Source: Micromonospora sp045209745 (GTDB lineage Bacteria; Actinomycetota; Actinomycetes; Mycobacteriales; Micromonosporaceae). From it: a DNA stretch of 64,000 bases. The stretch is from NCBI RefSeq assembly GCF_045209745.1, contig NZ_CP109273.1, forward strand, positions 4,030,001 through 4,094,000, given 5' to 3'. Position 1 is the first letter of the stretch; each line of letters opens with the position of its first letter. The notes beneath the pieces were generated by a model. It saw nothing but the letters and a program-made list of their open reading frames with translations. It was not told the DNA's origin and did not search any database. A program made the translations under genes and the position numbers. Shown here piece by piece: positions 33,140 to 41,901 of the stretch.

Positions 33140-35434
33140 TCAGTTGCTGGGGCGCAGGATGCCCAGGCGTTGGGTGGCGCGGGTGAGCGCGACGTACAGG
33201 TCGCTGCGCCCGCGCGGCGACTCGGCCACCATCCGGTCCGGGTCGACGACCAGCACCGAGTCGAACTCCAGCCCCTTGGCCTGCGCGACGGTCAGCACGA
33301 CCACCCGGCTCTCCAGCTCCGGATGCTCGCCCACGGCGGCCTCCGGCAGGGCGGCGGTGACCGCCGTGCCCAACTCGCCGACCCGCCCGGCCGGCACGAG
33401 CACACCGAGCCGGCCCTCGGTCAGCCCGGTCGCCTCCCGGGTGGCTGCCGCGACAAGTTCCGTCGCCAGCTGCTCGTCGGGCACCGTCCGGTCCCACGGG
33501 GGTACGCCGCTCTCCCGCACCGAGCGCGGCGGTCGCAGCGCCGGGTCGATCTCGGCCAGCACGTCGGCGGCGACCGCCATGATCTCGGCGGGGGTGCGGT
33601 AGCTGACCGTGAGCTCGGCCAGCCGCCACCGCTGCGCGACGTACGGGGCGAGGGCGTCCGCCCAGGACGGCGTGCCGCTGAGCGCGCCGGTTTGTGCGAC
33701 ATCCCCGACGATCGTCATCGACCGGCTCGGGCAGCGGCGCATCAGCAGCCGCCAGGCCATCGGGGACAGTTCCTGCGCCTCGTCCACGATGACGTGGCCG
33801 AACGCCCAGGTCCGGTCGGCGGCGGCACGCTGCGCAGTGGTCAGCCGCTCGGCCTCCTCCTGCCGTTCCAGCAGCCGGTCCGCGTCGATCAGGTCGGTCA
33901 CGCCGAGGATCTCGCCACCCTCGGCCTCGTCCTCGACGTCGATCGAGCGGGAACCCCGGGCGATTTCGAGGACACCCTCGGCGTACTCCCGTTCCATCAT
34001 CCGGAGGCGATCCCGCCGGGCGGCGGCGGCCCGTTCGTCCTCGCCGAGCAGCTCGGCGGCCTCGTCCAGCAGCGGCACGTCGGCCGGCGTCCAGCCACCC
34101 GGCTCGCGGTGCAACAGCGCCCGCTCGCCGTCGGTGAGCATCGGCGCGGCGGCGGCGATCCGGTCCGGGTCGGCGTACAGGTCGGCGAGCAGGCGCTGCG
34201 GCGTGAGCACCGGCCACAGCCGGTCGAGGGCGGCCCGGATCTCCGGTTCGTCGCGCAGCTCCCGGCGGATCTCGGCCCGGTCGGCCTCGTCGAGCAGGTT
34301 CTCCCCACCCAGCGGGTCGGCGCCGATCCGTTCGGCCACCTGGTCGGCGAGCGCGTGCACGATCTCCACGTCGAACAGCGCGCGGGCCAGGTTGTGCGGC
34401 CGGTCGACCCGGCGGACCCGGTCTCGGGCGGTGCGCACGGTCTCCGGGTCGAGGTTCAGCGCCTCCCGCTCGACCTCGATCTCCAGCGGCTCGTCGGGCA
34501 CCCACTGCCGGTCCCGGACGGCCAACGCCAGGACCTCGGCCAGCACCGCCCGGCCCTTGAGGGCGGCGGTCTCGGCCGGTTCGGTCCGCTGGGCGTTCAC
34601 CCCGGGAAAAAGATCGCTCGGGGTACGCAGCAGCACGCCGGTCTCGGCCAGCGTCGGCAGCACCTGGGAGATGTAGCGCAGGAAGGTCGCGTTCGGGCCG
34701 ACCAGCAGCACGCCCCGGCTGGAGAGTTCGCGGCGGTGCGTGTAGAGCAGGTACGCCGCCCGGTGCAGCGCGACTGCGGTCTTGCCGGTGCCGGGGCCGC
34801 CCTGGACCACCATGACGCCGGACAGTTCGGCGCGGATGATCTCGTCCTGTTCGGCCTGGATGGTCTCGACGATGTCGCGCATCCGGCCGGTACGGCCCGC
34901 GTTGAGCGCGGCGAGCAGCGACGCCTCACCGGTCAGCTCCTCGTGGGCGCCCGGGGAGGCCGAGTCGATGTCGAGCACCTCGTCGTTGAGGCCGGTCACC
35001 TTGCGCTGCCGGGTGCGCAGGTGCCGACGGCGGCGTACGCCCTGCGAGTTGGCGGCGGTGGCGAGGTAGAACGGGCGGGCGGCGGGGGCCCGCCAGTCCA
35101 TCAGCAGCGGATCGTAGTCACCACTGGTGTCGAAGATGCCGATCCTGCCGATGTAGTGGCGGGAGTCGTCATCGCCGTCGAGACGGCCGAAGCAGAGCCC
35201 GTTCTCCACGGCGGAGAACTGCTCGACCTGATCGGCGTACATCGCTACCGAGCTGTCACGCTGCGAGCGGTCCTGCAGGGTGCCGCCGGTGTTGCGCAGC
35301 TCGGCGGTGAGCCGGTGGGCGGCCTGCTCGCGCAACCCGTCCAGCCGGTCGTAGAGCATCGAGACGTACTCCTGCTCGCGACCGATCTCGTCGTCGAGCG
35401 GCAATTCGCCGGAACCGCCGGAGTGCCTTGACAA
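33140..35434 (-). CDS. helR: HelD/HelR-class RNA polymerase-displacing ATPase
   Basis: A 764-residue superfamily 1 helicase-like protein. The N-terminal coiled coil is DEIGREQEYVSMLYDRLDGL. The Walker A motif is QGGPGTGKTAVAL, Walker B is VIVDEAQELSPMAW, later motifs are VSYRTPAEI, VAQAKGLEFDSVLVVDP and YVALTRATQRLG. HelD proteins pry RNA polymerase off DNA and recycle it; the actinomycete HelR type also removes rifamycins from the polymerase and gives resistance. The start is a TTG (35432-35434) behind GGGAG; no better start exists before VSMLYDR. A divergent mini promoter/terminator overlaps the start. Assignment to HelR rather than another HelD class is inferred. Confidence 0.85.
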   Translation of the reverse strand: MSRHSGGSGELPLDDEIGREQEYVSMLYDRLDGLREQAAHRLTAELRNTGGTLQDRSQRDSSVAMYADQVEQFSAVENGLCFGRLDGDDDSRHYIGRIGIFDTSGDYDPLLMDWRAPAARPFYLATAANSQGVRRRRHLRTRQRKVTGLNDEVLDIDSASPGAHEELTGEASLLAALNAGRTGRMRDIVETIQAEQDEIIRAELSGVMVVQGGPGTGKTAVALHRAAYLLYTHRRELSSRGVLLVGPNATFLRYISQVLPTLAETGVLLRTPSDLFPGVNAQRTEPAETAALKGRAVLAEVLALAVRDRQWVPDEPLEIEVEREALNLDPETVRTARDRVRRVDRPHNLARALFDVEIVHALADQVAERIGADPLGGENLLDEADRAEIRRELRDEPEIRAALDRLWPVLTPQRLLADLYADPDRIAAAAPMLTDGERALLHREPGGWTPADVPLLDEAAELLGEDERAAAARRDRLRMMEREYAEGVLEIARGSRSIDVEDEAEGGEILGVTDLIDADRLLERQEEAERLTTAQRAAADRTWAFGHVIVDEAQELSPMAWRLLMRRCPSRSMTIVGDVAQTGALSGTPSWADALAPYVAQRWRLAELTVSYRTPAEIMAVAADVLAEIDPALRPPRSVRESGVPPWDRTVPDEQLATELVAAATREATGLTEGRLGVLVPAGRVGELGTAVTAALPEAAVGEHPELESRVVVLTVAQAKGLEFDSVLVVDPDRMVAESPRGRSDLYVALTRATQRLGILRPSN

Positions 35435-35457
35435 GCCGTCTCCCTAAAGAATAGAAT
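35428..35457 (+). promoter_or_regulatory. consensus promoter overlapping the helR start codon, reading away from it
   Basis: TTGACA (35428-35433), an 18-nt spacer and TAGAAT (35452-35457) form a near-perfect vegetative promoter on the + strand. The -35 element lies within the first codons of helR (opposite strand). It is embedded in GCCTTGACAAGCC, itself an imperfect CTTG-A-CAAG dyad. Transcription should start near 35464-35466. Confidence 0.7.
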
Positions 35458-35466
35458 CGTTTGCAG

Positions 35467-35492
35467 GAACGGCTTTAAGGCCGTTCTTTTTT
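35467..35492 (+). terminator. intrinsic terminator immediately after the 35428 promoter
   Basis: GAACGGC (35467-35473), loop TTTAAG, GCCGTTC (35480-35486) and six T residues (35487-35492) form a canonical Rho-independent terminator, rare in this high-GC genome. The predicted transcript from the adjacent promoter would be only about 25-30 nt. It could also act as an attenuator ahead of the SGNH hydrolase gene. Confidence 0.85.
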
Positions 35493-35581
35493 GTGCCCTC
35501 GAACTGTTGAAGATAGCGCCTTCCGCCGGTTCTCACCAAGCCGGGCAGGTCGGCGCGCCGGTGATCGCGAGGTGGCGGCGG

Positions 35582-36217
35582 ATGATCCTGCGGACCGGGC
35601 AACGGGTGGTCTTTATCGGCGACAGCATCACCGATTGTGGTCGGCGCGACGACGCCGCGCCCTACGGCAGTGGCTACGTCAGCCTCGTACGCGCCCTGGT
35701 CGGCGCGCGGCACCCGGAGCTGGAGCTGGAGTGGGTCAACCGGGGTGTGAGCGGCGACACCGTGCGGGACCTGGCCGTCCGCTGGGATGACGACGCCATC
35801 GCCGAGCGCCCCGACTGGCTCTCCGTGCTGATCGGCATCAACGACATCTGGCGGCGCTACGGCGACCAGCCGGATCAGGCCGTCGCAATCGACGAATACG
35901 AGCGCACCCTGCGCGATTTGCTTCGTCGGGCGGTTGCCGCCACCGGCTGCCGGCTGATCCTCGGTGACCCGTTCCTGATCGAGGCGGACCGCAGCGAACC
36001 GCAACGCGCCGACACCGATCGGTACGCGGCCGTGGTGGCCGGGCTGGCCGCCGAGTTCGACGCGGTGCACGTGCCCAACCAGGCGGCTTTCGACCGGGTG
36101 CTGGCGGTCAGCCCGGCGAAGCGCTGGGCCGACGACCGCGTACATCCCCACCTGCCCGGCCACGCGGTCCTCGCCGACGCGTACCTCAGCGCCCTCGGCG
36201 TGACCGCCGCCCACTGA
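35582..36217 (+). CDS. SGNH/GDSL-family hydrolase
   Basis: This 211-residue cytoplasmic esterase/lipase-fold protein starts at ATG 35582 with GAGGTGG upstream. The four blocks are present: VFIGDSITDCGRR (catalytic Ser), NRGVSGDTV (Gly), IGINDIW (Asn) and DRVHPHLPGHAVLA (Asp and His). It resembles the TAP/rhamnogalacturonan acetylesterase-like group. The substrate is unknown. It lies 90 nt downstream of the terminator, so its expression may depend on read-through or on its own promoter. Confidence 0.9.
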   Translation: MILRTGQRVVFIGDSITDCGRRDDAAPYGSGYVSLVRALVGARHPELELEWVNRGVSGDTVRDLAVRWDDDAIAERPDWLSVLIGINDIWRRYGDQPDQAVAIDEYERTLRDLLRRAVAATGCRLILGDPFLIEADRSEPQRADTDRYAAVVAGLAAEFDAVHVPNQAAFDRVLAVSPAKRWADDRVHPHLPGHAVLADAYLSALGVTAAH

Positions 36218-36242
36218 CTGCGCCGCTGGCCGGAGAAGACGA

Positions 36243-36276
36243 CGCGCCGGGCCGACCGTCAGGTCGACCCGGCGCG
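36243..36276. terminator. bidirectional terminator
   Basis: CGCGCCGGGCCGACC (36243-36257) pairs with GGTCGACCCGGCGCG (36262-36276) with one mismatch, between the convergent SGNH and LolA-like genes. Confidence 0.75.
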
Positions 36277-36288
36277 AACATCGGTGGA

Positions 36289-37443
36289 TCAGCCGCGAGC
36301 GGCCTGGTAGAGCCGTTCCGGAGTCACCGCGCCGGCGAGCACCCGGCCGTCGTCGGTGAGCAGCACACTGAACAGCTTGCCGGTGAGCAGCCGACCGCTG
36401 CCCCAGTCGCCACTGACCGCGGTCAGCCCGCCGAGCAGCTTGGACACGTCCACGTTCGGCGGACCGCCAGCCGGTGGCACAGCCGGCTTGGCGCCAGTCG
36501 TCGGCACGGCCGGCTTCGCGTCGGCCGGCTTGCCGCCGAGGGCCCCGTCGAGGCGGGCGACCAGCACGGTGGTCCAGCCGGTGCCGACCGCGCGGACCTG
36601 CGGGTCACCCGCCGGCGCGACGTGGCCGGGCTTGCCCGCGGCCGGCCGCTCGGCCTTTTCCTCGGTGACGGTCACGCCGGGCGGCGGGTTGAAGGTGAAC
36701 TGGTCGGCGTCGGGGCGGCGGTAGTCGACCTGGGTGAAGGCCACCTCGAACGCCGGCTGGTCGCTGCCCTTCGCGAGGACCTCGAAGCGCAGCGGCACGT
36801 GCTGCTTGGCGTCGATGGCGATCCGCAGCTGGTGCACCAGCGAAGCACCGTCGCGCGGTTCGAGCACCAGCTCGTACGCGTCCTGGCCGGCGACGGTGGC
36901 CGAACGGCCGACGCTGACCTCGGTGCTCGGGTCGATCGCGCCCAGTGCCAGGTCGGCGGCCTGCTGCGGTGTGGCCGGCATTTGCGGCCCCGCCTCGACA
37001 GCCGGCTTTTCGGCCCCGGCGGCACCGAGCGTGCGGTGGCTGGCGGTGTTGGTGCGGCTCTGCCAGGTCCACAGGTCCCGGCCGTTGCGGATGACGTCCT
37101 GCTCACCGAGGGTGTCCAGCAGTGCGACCCGCTGCCGCTCGGGGCCGGAATACCAGACCCGCAGGGTGTGCGTGCCGGTCAGCAGGGTGGTCAGCTCGTT
37201 GCCGGGGACCAGCCCGACGAGCGGCGGCAGGCCGAGGTCGGCGCGCTGCACGACGGTCCCGGACAGCCCTTCCAGCCGGGAGGTCTGTAGATCGACCAGG
37301 AGCTGGGCGGCGGTACGCGGCGGCAGGCTCGGCTCGGCCTCGGCGGCGAATGTGCCGATCGCCGCGCCTCCGCCGATGACGGCGACGGCGGCGGTGGCCG
37401 GAACGAGCCAACGAAGGACGGGACGACTTCTCAGGACGGACAT
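36289..37443 (-). CDS. LolA-like/outer-membrane-lipoprotein-sorting-fold secreted protein
   Basis: This 384-residue protein starts at ATG 37443 behind AGGAGG. Residues ~12-34 form an uncleaved or Sec signal helix (LVPATAAVAVIGGGAAIGTF). The body (LLVDLQTSRLEGLSGTVVQR, THTLRVWYSGPERQRVAL, GRDLWTWQSRTNT, PLRFEVLAKGSDQPAFEVAF) follows the LolA/LppX/RseB-type half-barrel that binds lipids. An Ala/Pro/Lys-rich insert lies near 290-330. It diverges from an OmpR/kinase pair 95 nt away, which suggests that the two-component system and this envelope protein are functionally linked. Confidence 0.75.
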   Translation of the reverse strand: MSVLRSRPVLRWLVPATAAVAVIGGGAAIGTFAAEAEPSLPPRTAAQLLVDLQTSRLEGLSGTVVQRADLGLPPLVGLVPGNELTTLLTGTHTLRVWYSGPERQRVALLDTLGEQDVIRNGRDLWTWQSRTNTASHRTLGAAGAEKPAVEAGPQMPATPQQAADLALGAIDPSTEVSVGRSATVAGQDAYELVLEPRDGASLVHQLRIAIDAKQHVPLRFEVLAKGSDQPAFEVAFTQVDYRRPDADQFTFNPPPGVTVTEEKAERPAAGKPGHVAPAGDPQVRAVGTGWTTVLVARLDGALGGKPADAKPAVPTTGAKPAVPPAGGPPNVDVSKLLGGLTAVSGDWGSGRLLTGKLFSVLLTDDGRVLAGAVTPERLYQAARG

Positions 37444-37538
37444 GGTGGCACCTCCTGCCGCCATCCTGCCCCCTCGCCCCTGTGAACGCGCTGAGGACGC
37501 CGAACCGTCACGATTGACCCGGGTGGCACCCTTGAGCT

Positions 37539-38195
37539 GTGCGGTTGCTGGTGGTGGAGGACGAGGCCCGGTTGGCGGCCGCCCTGCAACGTGGTCTGCA
37601 GGCGGAGGGGTTCGCGGTGGATGTGACGGGGACCGGCCCGGCCGGCCTCGACGCGGCCCGGCACGGCGGGTACGACGCGATGATCCTCGACGTGATGCTG
37701 CCCGGCCTCTCCGGCTACGAGCTGGTCCGGCGGCTGCGAGCGGAGCAGCACTGGTTGCCGGTGCTGATGCTGTCCGCCAAGGACGGCGAGTACGACCAGG
37801 CCGACGGCCTCGACTGCGGCGCCGACGACTACCTGACCAAACCCTTCTCGTACGTGGTGTTGCTGGCCCGGCTGCGGGCGCTGCTGCGCCGGGGCGCGCC
37901 GGAACGCCCGACGGTGCTGGCGGTCGGTGACCTGCGGCTGGACCCGGCCCGCCGACGGGTGACCCGGGCCGACGCCGAGGTGGCGCTGACCGCGCGGGAG
38001 TTCGCGCTGCTGGACTACCTGATGCGCAGGCCCGGCCAGGTGATCTCCAAGGTCGAGTTGTTGGACCACGTCTGGGACGCGAGCCTGGAGACCGCGCCGA
38101 ACGCCGTCGAGGTGTACGTCGGCTACCTGCGCCGCAAGCTCGGCCGGGACCGGCTGGAGACGGTCCGGGGTGCCGGCTACCGGCTGGCGACGTGA
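37539..38195 (+). CDS. OmpR-family response regulator
   Basis: This 218-residue protein starts from a GTG. The receiver domain has acidic residues in LLVVEDEARL, the phosphoacceptor Asp in MILDVMLPGLSGYELV (~51) and Lys in YLTKPFSYVVL. The C-terminal winged helix has LTAREFALLDYLMRRPGQVI and VEVYVGYLRRKLGRD. The kinase gene overlaps its 3' end by 4 nt. Its target is probably the divergent LolA-like gene and its own promoter. Confidence 0.95.
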   Translation: MRLLVVEDEARLAAALQRGLQAEGFAVDVTGTGPAGLDAARHGGYDAMILDVMLPGLSGYELVRRLRAEQHWLPVLMLSAKDGEYDQADGLDCGADDYLTKPFSYVVLLARLRALLRRGAPERPTVLAVGDLRLDPARRRVTRADAEVALTAREFALLDYLMRRPGQVISKVELLDHVWDASLETAPNAVEVYVGYLRRKLGRDRLETVRGAGYRLAT

Positions 38196-39649
38196 CCGCC
38201 GACGGCCCGGCGCCCGCCCGCCGGACCTGGCGCGGGTGGATGCCGGTGCTCGGGCTGCGGGGGCGGCTCATGGCGATCGGAGTGTTCGGCCTCGCCGTCG
38301 GGCTGGCCGTGGGTGGTGTGGTGCTGCTCGGCGCTCTCGGCTTCGTGCTCCAGCGAACGGTCGACACCGAGGCGTTCCGGACCGCCGACGCGGTGGCCCT
38401 GCTCGCCGCCGAGGACGCGTTGCCCGACCCACTGCCCGTGGCCGGCGGACAGGTCCGCGTGCAGGTCGTCGACGCGCAGGGGCGAATCAGAGCCGCCTCG
38501 ATCGACGCTGACCGGCTGGTGCCGATAGTTCGCCCGGAGCGGCTGGACCGCGACCGCCGGCAGCGGCTGGAGGTGCCGGCGGAACGGGTCGGGCTCGCCG
38601 GCCCGGTCCGCGTGGTCGCCGTACCCGCCGGCACCGCGGCCGACCCGCTCACCGTGCTGGTGGCCCGCTCGATGGCCGACGTGCGGCACAGCACCCACGT
38701 GGTCCGGGCCATTCTGCTGGTGGCGTTCCCACTGCTGGTGGCGGTGCTGGCCGGGGTGGCGTGGCGGGTGGTGGGCGCGACTCTGCGGCCGGTCGAGGCG
38801 CTCCGCCGGGGTGCTGAGGAGATCACCGGACGGGCCGGCACCGGCCGCCTGCCGGTGCCCGCATCGGCCGACGAGATCCACCGGTTGGCGGTCACCCTCA
38901 ACGGCATGCTGGACCGGCTGGAATCCGCCCGGGTCCGCCAGCGGGCGTTCGTCTCCGACGCCGCACACGAGCTGCGCAGCCCGTTGACCAACATCCGGAC
39001 CGAGCTGGAGGTGGCCGAGCGCCTCGCCGACCGGACGGACTGGACGGCGGTGACCGCCAACCTGCTCGCCGACACCGACCGGCTGAGCCGGTTGGTCGAC
39101 GACCTCCTGCTGCTTGCCCGCCTGGACGAGGCTCCACCGGCGCGGGGGACCGGCCCGGTGGAGCTGGGCGCGCTGCTGGCCGAGGTCGCCGCCCGCTACC
39201 CGTCGCCGCCGGTGCGGGTGGCGCTGCCGCCGGGCCCGATCTGGACGACCGGCAACGTCGAGGAGCTGCGTCGCGTGCTGGCCAACCTGGTCGACAACGC
39301 GGTCCGGCACGCGTACGGCAGTGTCGTGCTCGCCGCCGAGGCGACGTCGACGGCGGGGCCGACGCTCGGGGCGTACCACCTGGTGACGGTGACCGACGAC
39401 GGCCCGGGGATCCCGGCGGCGGACCGGGAGCGGGTCTTCGGCCGGTTCACCCGCCTGGATGACGGGCGCGCCCGCGACGACGGTGGCGCCGGCCTGGGGC
39501 TGGCCATCGTCCGGGAACTGGTCCGCCGCGCGGGCGGCAGCATCAGCCTGACTGACGCGGAGGAGCAGCAGGGGCTGCGGGTGTGCCTGCTGCTGCCGGC
39601 GTCGCCGGTCGAGGACGTCCGCCCTGAGCCGACAGTTGACGCGTCGTGA
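38192..39649 (+). CDS. sensor histidine kinase
   Basis: This 485-residue kinase has two membrane helices (about 25-55 and 170-195) enclosing an extracytoplasmic sensor of ~115 residues. HAMP follows, then the H-box VSDAAHELRSPLTNIRTELE with the phosphorylated His, and an HATPase domain with LVDNAVRHA, DDGPGIP and GAGLGLAIVRELV. The signal is unknown; with a lipid-binding envelope protein next door, envelope stress is a reasonable guess. Confidence 0.95.
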   Translation: MTADGPAPARRTWRGWMPVLGLRGRLMAIGVFGLAVGLAVGGVVLLGALGFVLQRTVDTEAFRTADAVALLAAEDALPDPLPVAGGQVRVQVVDAQGRIRAASIDADRLVPIVRPERLDRDRRQRLEVPAERVGLAGPVRVVAVPAGTAADPLTVLVARSMADVRHSTHVVRAILLVAFPLLVAVLAGVAWRVVGATLRPVEALRRGAEEITGRAGTGRLPVPASADEIHRLAVTLNGMLDRLESARVRQRAFVSDAAHELRSPLTNIRTELEVAERLADRTDWTAVTANLLADTDRLSRLVDDLLLLARLDEAPPARGTGPVELGALLAEVAARYPSPPVRVALPPGPIWTTGNVEELRRVLANLVDNAVRHAYGSVVLAAEATSTAGPTLGAYHLVTVTDDGPGIPAADRERVFGRFTRLDDGRARDDGGAGLGLAIVRELVRRAGGSISLTDAEEQQGLRVCLLLPASPVEDVRPEPTVDAS

Positions 39650-39750
39650 TCGCGGCGGTGCCCACCTACCTGGTCGTGGCCTTTGCTCTGCTTCAACGGT
39701 AGGTGAGGCAGCCCGGCCTGCGCCGGTCGGCAGGTCAGCGTCTGTCCGGA

Positions 39751-41370
39751 TCAGCGGCGGCGGGTGCAGACCTGCGGGGACCTGGCCACGGTGTCGGTGG
39801 ACCAGGCGACGGCGACGGTGAAGCAGAAGTCGTTGGTGCGGTTGAGCGCGTAGATGACAAAGCTGGTGCTGCCGGCAGGCAGGGTCGCGAAGATGTTGTG
39901 GTTTTGCCCGGTGCGGCCACCCGCGATGATCACCGGGCCCTCGCTGCCGGCCGGGTAGGTCCAGTGCAGCGCGATGCTGTCCCGGGTGTCGCGCAGGGTT
40001 ACCGCGCTGGGCGGGCTGCCGGGCGGCGCCGCGGCGCCGGCCGACGGGGGCGCGGCACCGCCCGAGGTGGGCGCGGTGGTGGCCGGTGCGCCGGCGGCGG
40101 GGGAGCCGCTTGCCGGCGGCGGGGTCGGCTCGTCGTCGTTGCCGACCCGGGCCACCCCGGCGATCACCGCCGCCGCGCCGAGCAGCACCACGACCACGCC
40201 GGCCACCAGCACCGGCACCAGCCGGTTGCGCTGCGTCGGCGGCGCCCGGTGCACGGGCACCGGCAGCAGCCGGGACGGCGTGTACGGCTCGAGCGGCGCG
40301 TACGAGCCAGGCGGCGTGTACGGCTCGGACGACGTGTACGGGTCGGGCGGTGCGGCGGGGCGGCGTAGCCGGTACACCCCGGACTGCTCATCCGTGCCGC
40401 CAACCAGCCCGACCACCGACGGGGGCACCGGGGTGTCGGTGGGGTGCGGCGCGGGCTCGTCGACCGGTTCGGGTGGCCACCTCGTGCCCGTCGACCCGAC
40501 TGGTTCGTCGGCTGGCGTTCGAGGATTCGGAACCGCCCCGCCGGCCGCCACCGGCCCGGCGTGGTGTGGCGGAGACGTCGGCGGGTGGTAGCCGGACCGG
40601 GTCGGCCCATCGTCGTGCGGGGGGTTGCGAGCGGCCGGCACCACCGGCGCGTCTCGGGCCATGGGTGGGTTGTCGGCGCAGACGTGGTCGGGATTGGCCG
40701 CCGCCCGGGCCAGAGCTGCTACCTGCGCTGCCAGCGGGTCGTCAACGGGCAGGTGCTGCCGGCACAGCTCGCGGGCCAGGGCCAGGTTGTCGTGTGCCTC
40801 GGCGAACTGCCCGCAGTCCCGTTGCATCGCCCCGAGCCGCGCCAGCATCTTGATGCCGCTCGGGTGCCCGTCGCCGTACACCTCGCGGTGCAGCTCCCAG
40901 GCGTCCTGGAGCCGGTCCCGGGCCACCGTGCACTGGCCGCGGGCGTATTCCACGGTGGCCAGGTCGGCGTGGGCGGCGAGCACCCGCAGCGACTCCGGGC
41001 CGTCCTGCGCGGTCAGCTCGATGATGACTTCCTGGTAGAGCCGGGCGGCCCGGGAGCGGCTGCCGACCCGGTGCAGCACTGCGGCCAGGGTCGCCGCGGC
41101 GGCCACCGTGCGCGGGTCGGAGCGGCCGTGCAGTCGGGTGGTGGCCGCGTACGAGAAGGCGGCCCATCCCCGGGCCGAGTGCGGCTCACCGAGGGCGACG
41201 AGCACCCGCGCCTGGAGGCTGGCCGCCTCGGCCAGCTCGGGGGTGGCGTTGGCCGGGCGGGGGTCGGCGTCGGTGAGCGCGTCGGAGAGCAGCTGCTGCG
41301 CGCCGGCCAGATCGCCGGATGACACGAGGTGGTGCGCCTGATCAGTCAGTTCGCCGAAGCCGGAGGACAC
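39751..41370 (-). CDS. TPR protein with single membrane helix and extracellular fibronectin-like domain
   Basis: This 539-residue protein starts from a GTG at 41368-41370. N-terminal ~205 residues: tetratricopeptide-like helices (DPRTVAAAATLAAVLHRVGS, YARGQCTVARDRLQDAWELH). Residues ~205-375 are a Pro/Thr/Tyr-rich disordered segment with repeats of PYTPxxSYAPLEPYTPS. One helix follows (LVPVLVAGVVVVLLGAAAVI). Then comes an Ala/Pro linker and a ~90-residue beta domain (AVTLRDTRDSIALHWTYPAG, FVIYALNRTNDFCFTVAVAW) like fibronectin type III. TPR is cytoplasmic and FnIII outside by topology. The function is unknown, possibly linking a cytoplasmic assembly to the cell surface. Confidence 0.75.
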   Translation of the reverse strand: MSSGFGELTDQAHHLVSSGDLAGAQQLLSDALTDADPRPANATPELAEAASLQARVLVALGEPHSARGWAAFSYAATTRLHGRSDPRTVAAAATLAAVLHRVGSRSRAARLYQEVIIELTAQDGPESLRVLAAHADLATVEYARGQCTVARDRLQDAWELHREVYGDGHPSGIKMLARLGAMQRDCGQFAEAHDNLALARELCRQHLPVDDPLAAQVAALARAAANPDHVCADNPPMARDAPVVPAARNPPHDDGPTRSGYHPPTSPPHHAGPVAAGGAVPNPRTPADEPVGSTGTRWPPEPVDEPAPHPTDTPVPPSVVGLVGGTDEQSGVYRLRRPAAPPDPYTSSEPYTPPGSYAPLEPYTPSRLLPVPVHRAPPTQRNRLVPVLVAGVVVVLLGAAAVIAGVARVGNDDEPTPPPASGSPAAGAPATTAPTSGGAAPPSAGAAAPPGSPPSAVTLRDTRDSIALHWTYPAGSEGPVIIAGGRTGQNHNIFATLPAGSTSFVIYALNRTNDFCFTVAVAWSTDTVARSPQVCTRRR

Positions 41371-41427
41371 GCCCCATCGTGCTCATCTGACGACGGTAAG
41401 TACAAGACCCGCGCCGGTGTCGATTGG

Positions 41428-41889
41428 TCAGGATCCGGTCAGGTGGTCGGCCAATGTCTCGCTGATTCGGCGCAGTTGGTCGACCTGGGCCGGGCTCAAC
41501 GCGTCGAACAGGTGCCGGCGTACCCCCTCGACGTGGCCGGGCGCGGCGGCCGCGAGGGTGGCGAAACCCTCGTCGGTGAGCAGCGCGACCTGCCCACGCC
41601 GGTCGGTGGGGCATTCCTCGCGGCGCACCCATCCGGCCGCCTCCAGCCGGGCGACCGCGTGCGAGAGCCGGCTGCGGGACGACCCGACGGCCTCGGCCAG
41701 GTCGCTCATCCGCAGGCGGTGGCCGGGGGACTCGGAGAGCCGGACCAGGAGCTCGTAGTAGGCGTGCGGCATGCCCGCGTCGCGTTGCAGCTCGCGGTCG
41801 AGCGTGTCCATCAGCGCCCGGGAGGCGGCGAGATACGCGCGCCAGGTGCGCTGCTCGTCGGAGTCGAGCCAGCGGGTCATGACCGTCAT
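41428..41889 (-). CDS. MarR-family transcriptional regulator
   Basis: This 153-residue protein has a winged HTH: MSDLAEAVGSSRSRLSHAVA, then RLEAAGWVRREECPTDRRGQ with the DxR wing. An ATG at 41889 or 41880 starts it. It is divergent from a VOC-family gene with a clear dyad between them, so it likely represses that gene and itself in response to a small lipophilic or phenolic ligand (family inference). Confidence 0.93.
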   Translation of the reverse strand: MTVMTRWLDSDEQRTWRAYLAASRALMDTLDRELQRDAGMPHAYYELLVRLSESPGHRLRMSDLAEAVGSSRSRLSHAVARLEAAGWVRREECPTDRRGQVALLTDEGFATLAAAAPGHVEGVRRHLFDALSPAQVDQLRRISETLADHLTGS

Positions 41890-41901
41890 CGTACTCCCAG
41901 T

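Noticed and set aside
37444..39075. Upstream extension of the LolA-like gene frame
   Set aside because: It lies antisense to the response regulator and kinase genes and is Ser/Arg-rich shadow sequence; the ATG at 37443 has a strong ribosome site.
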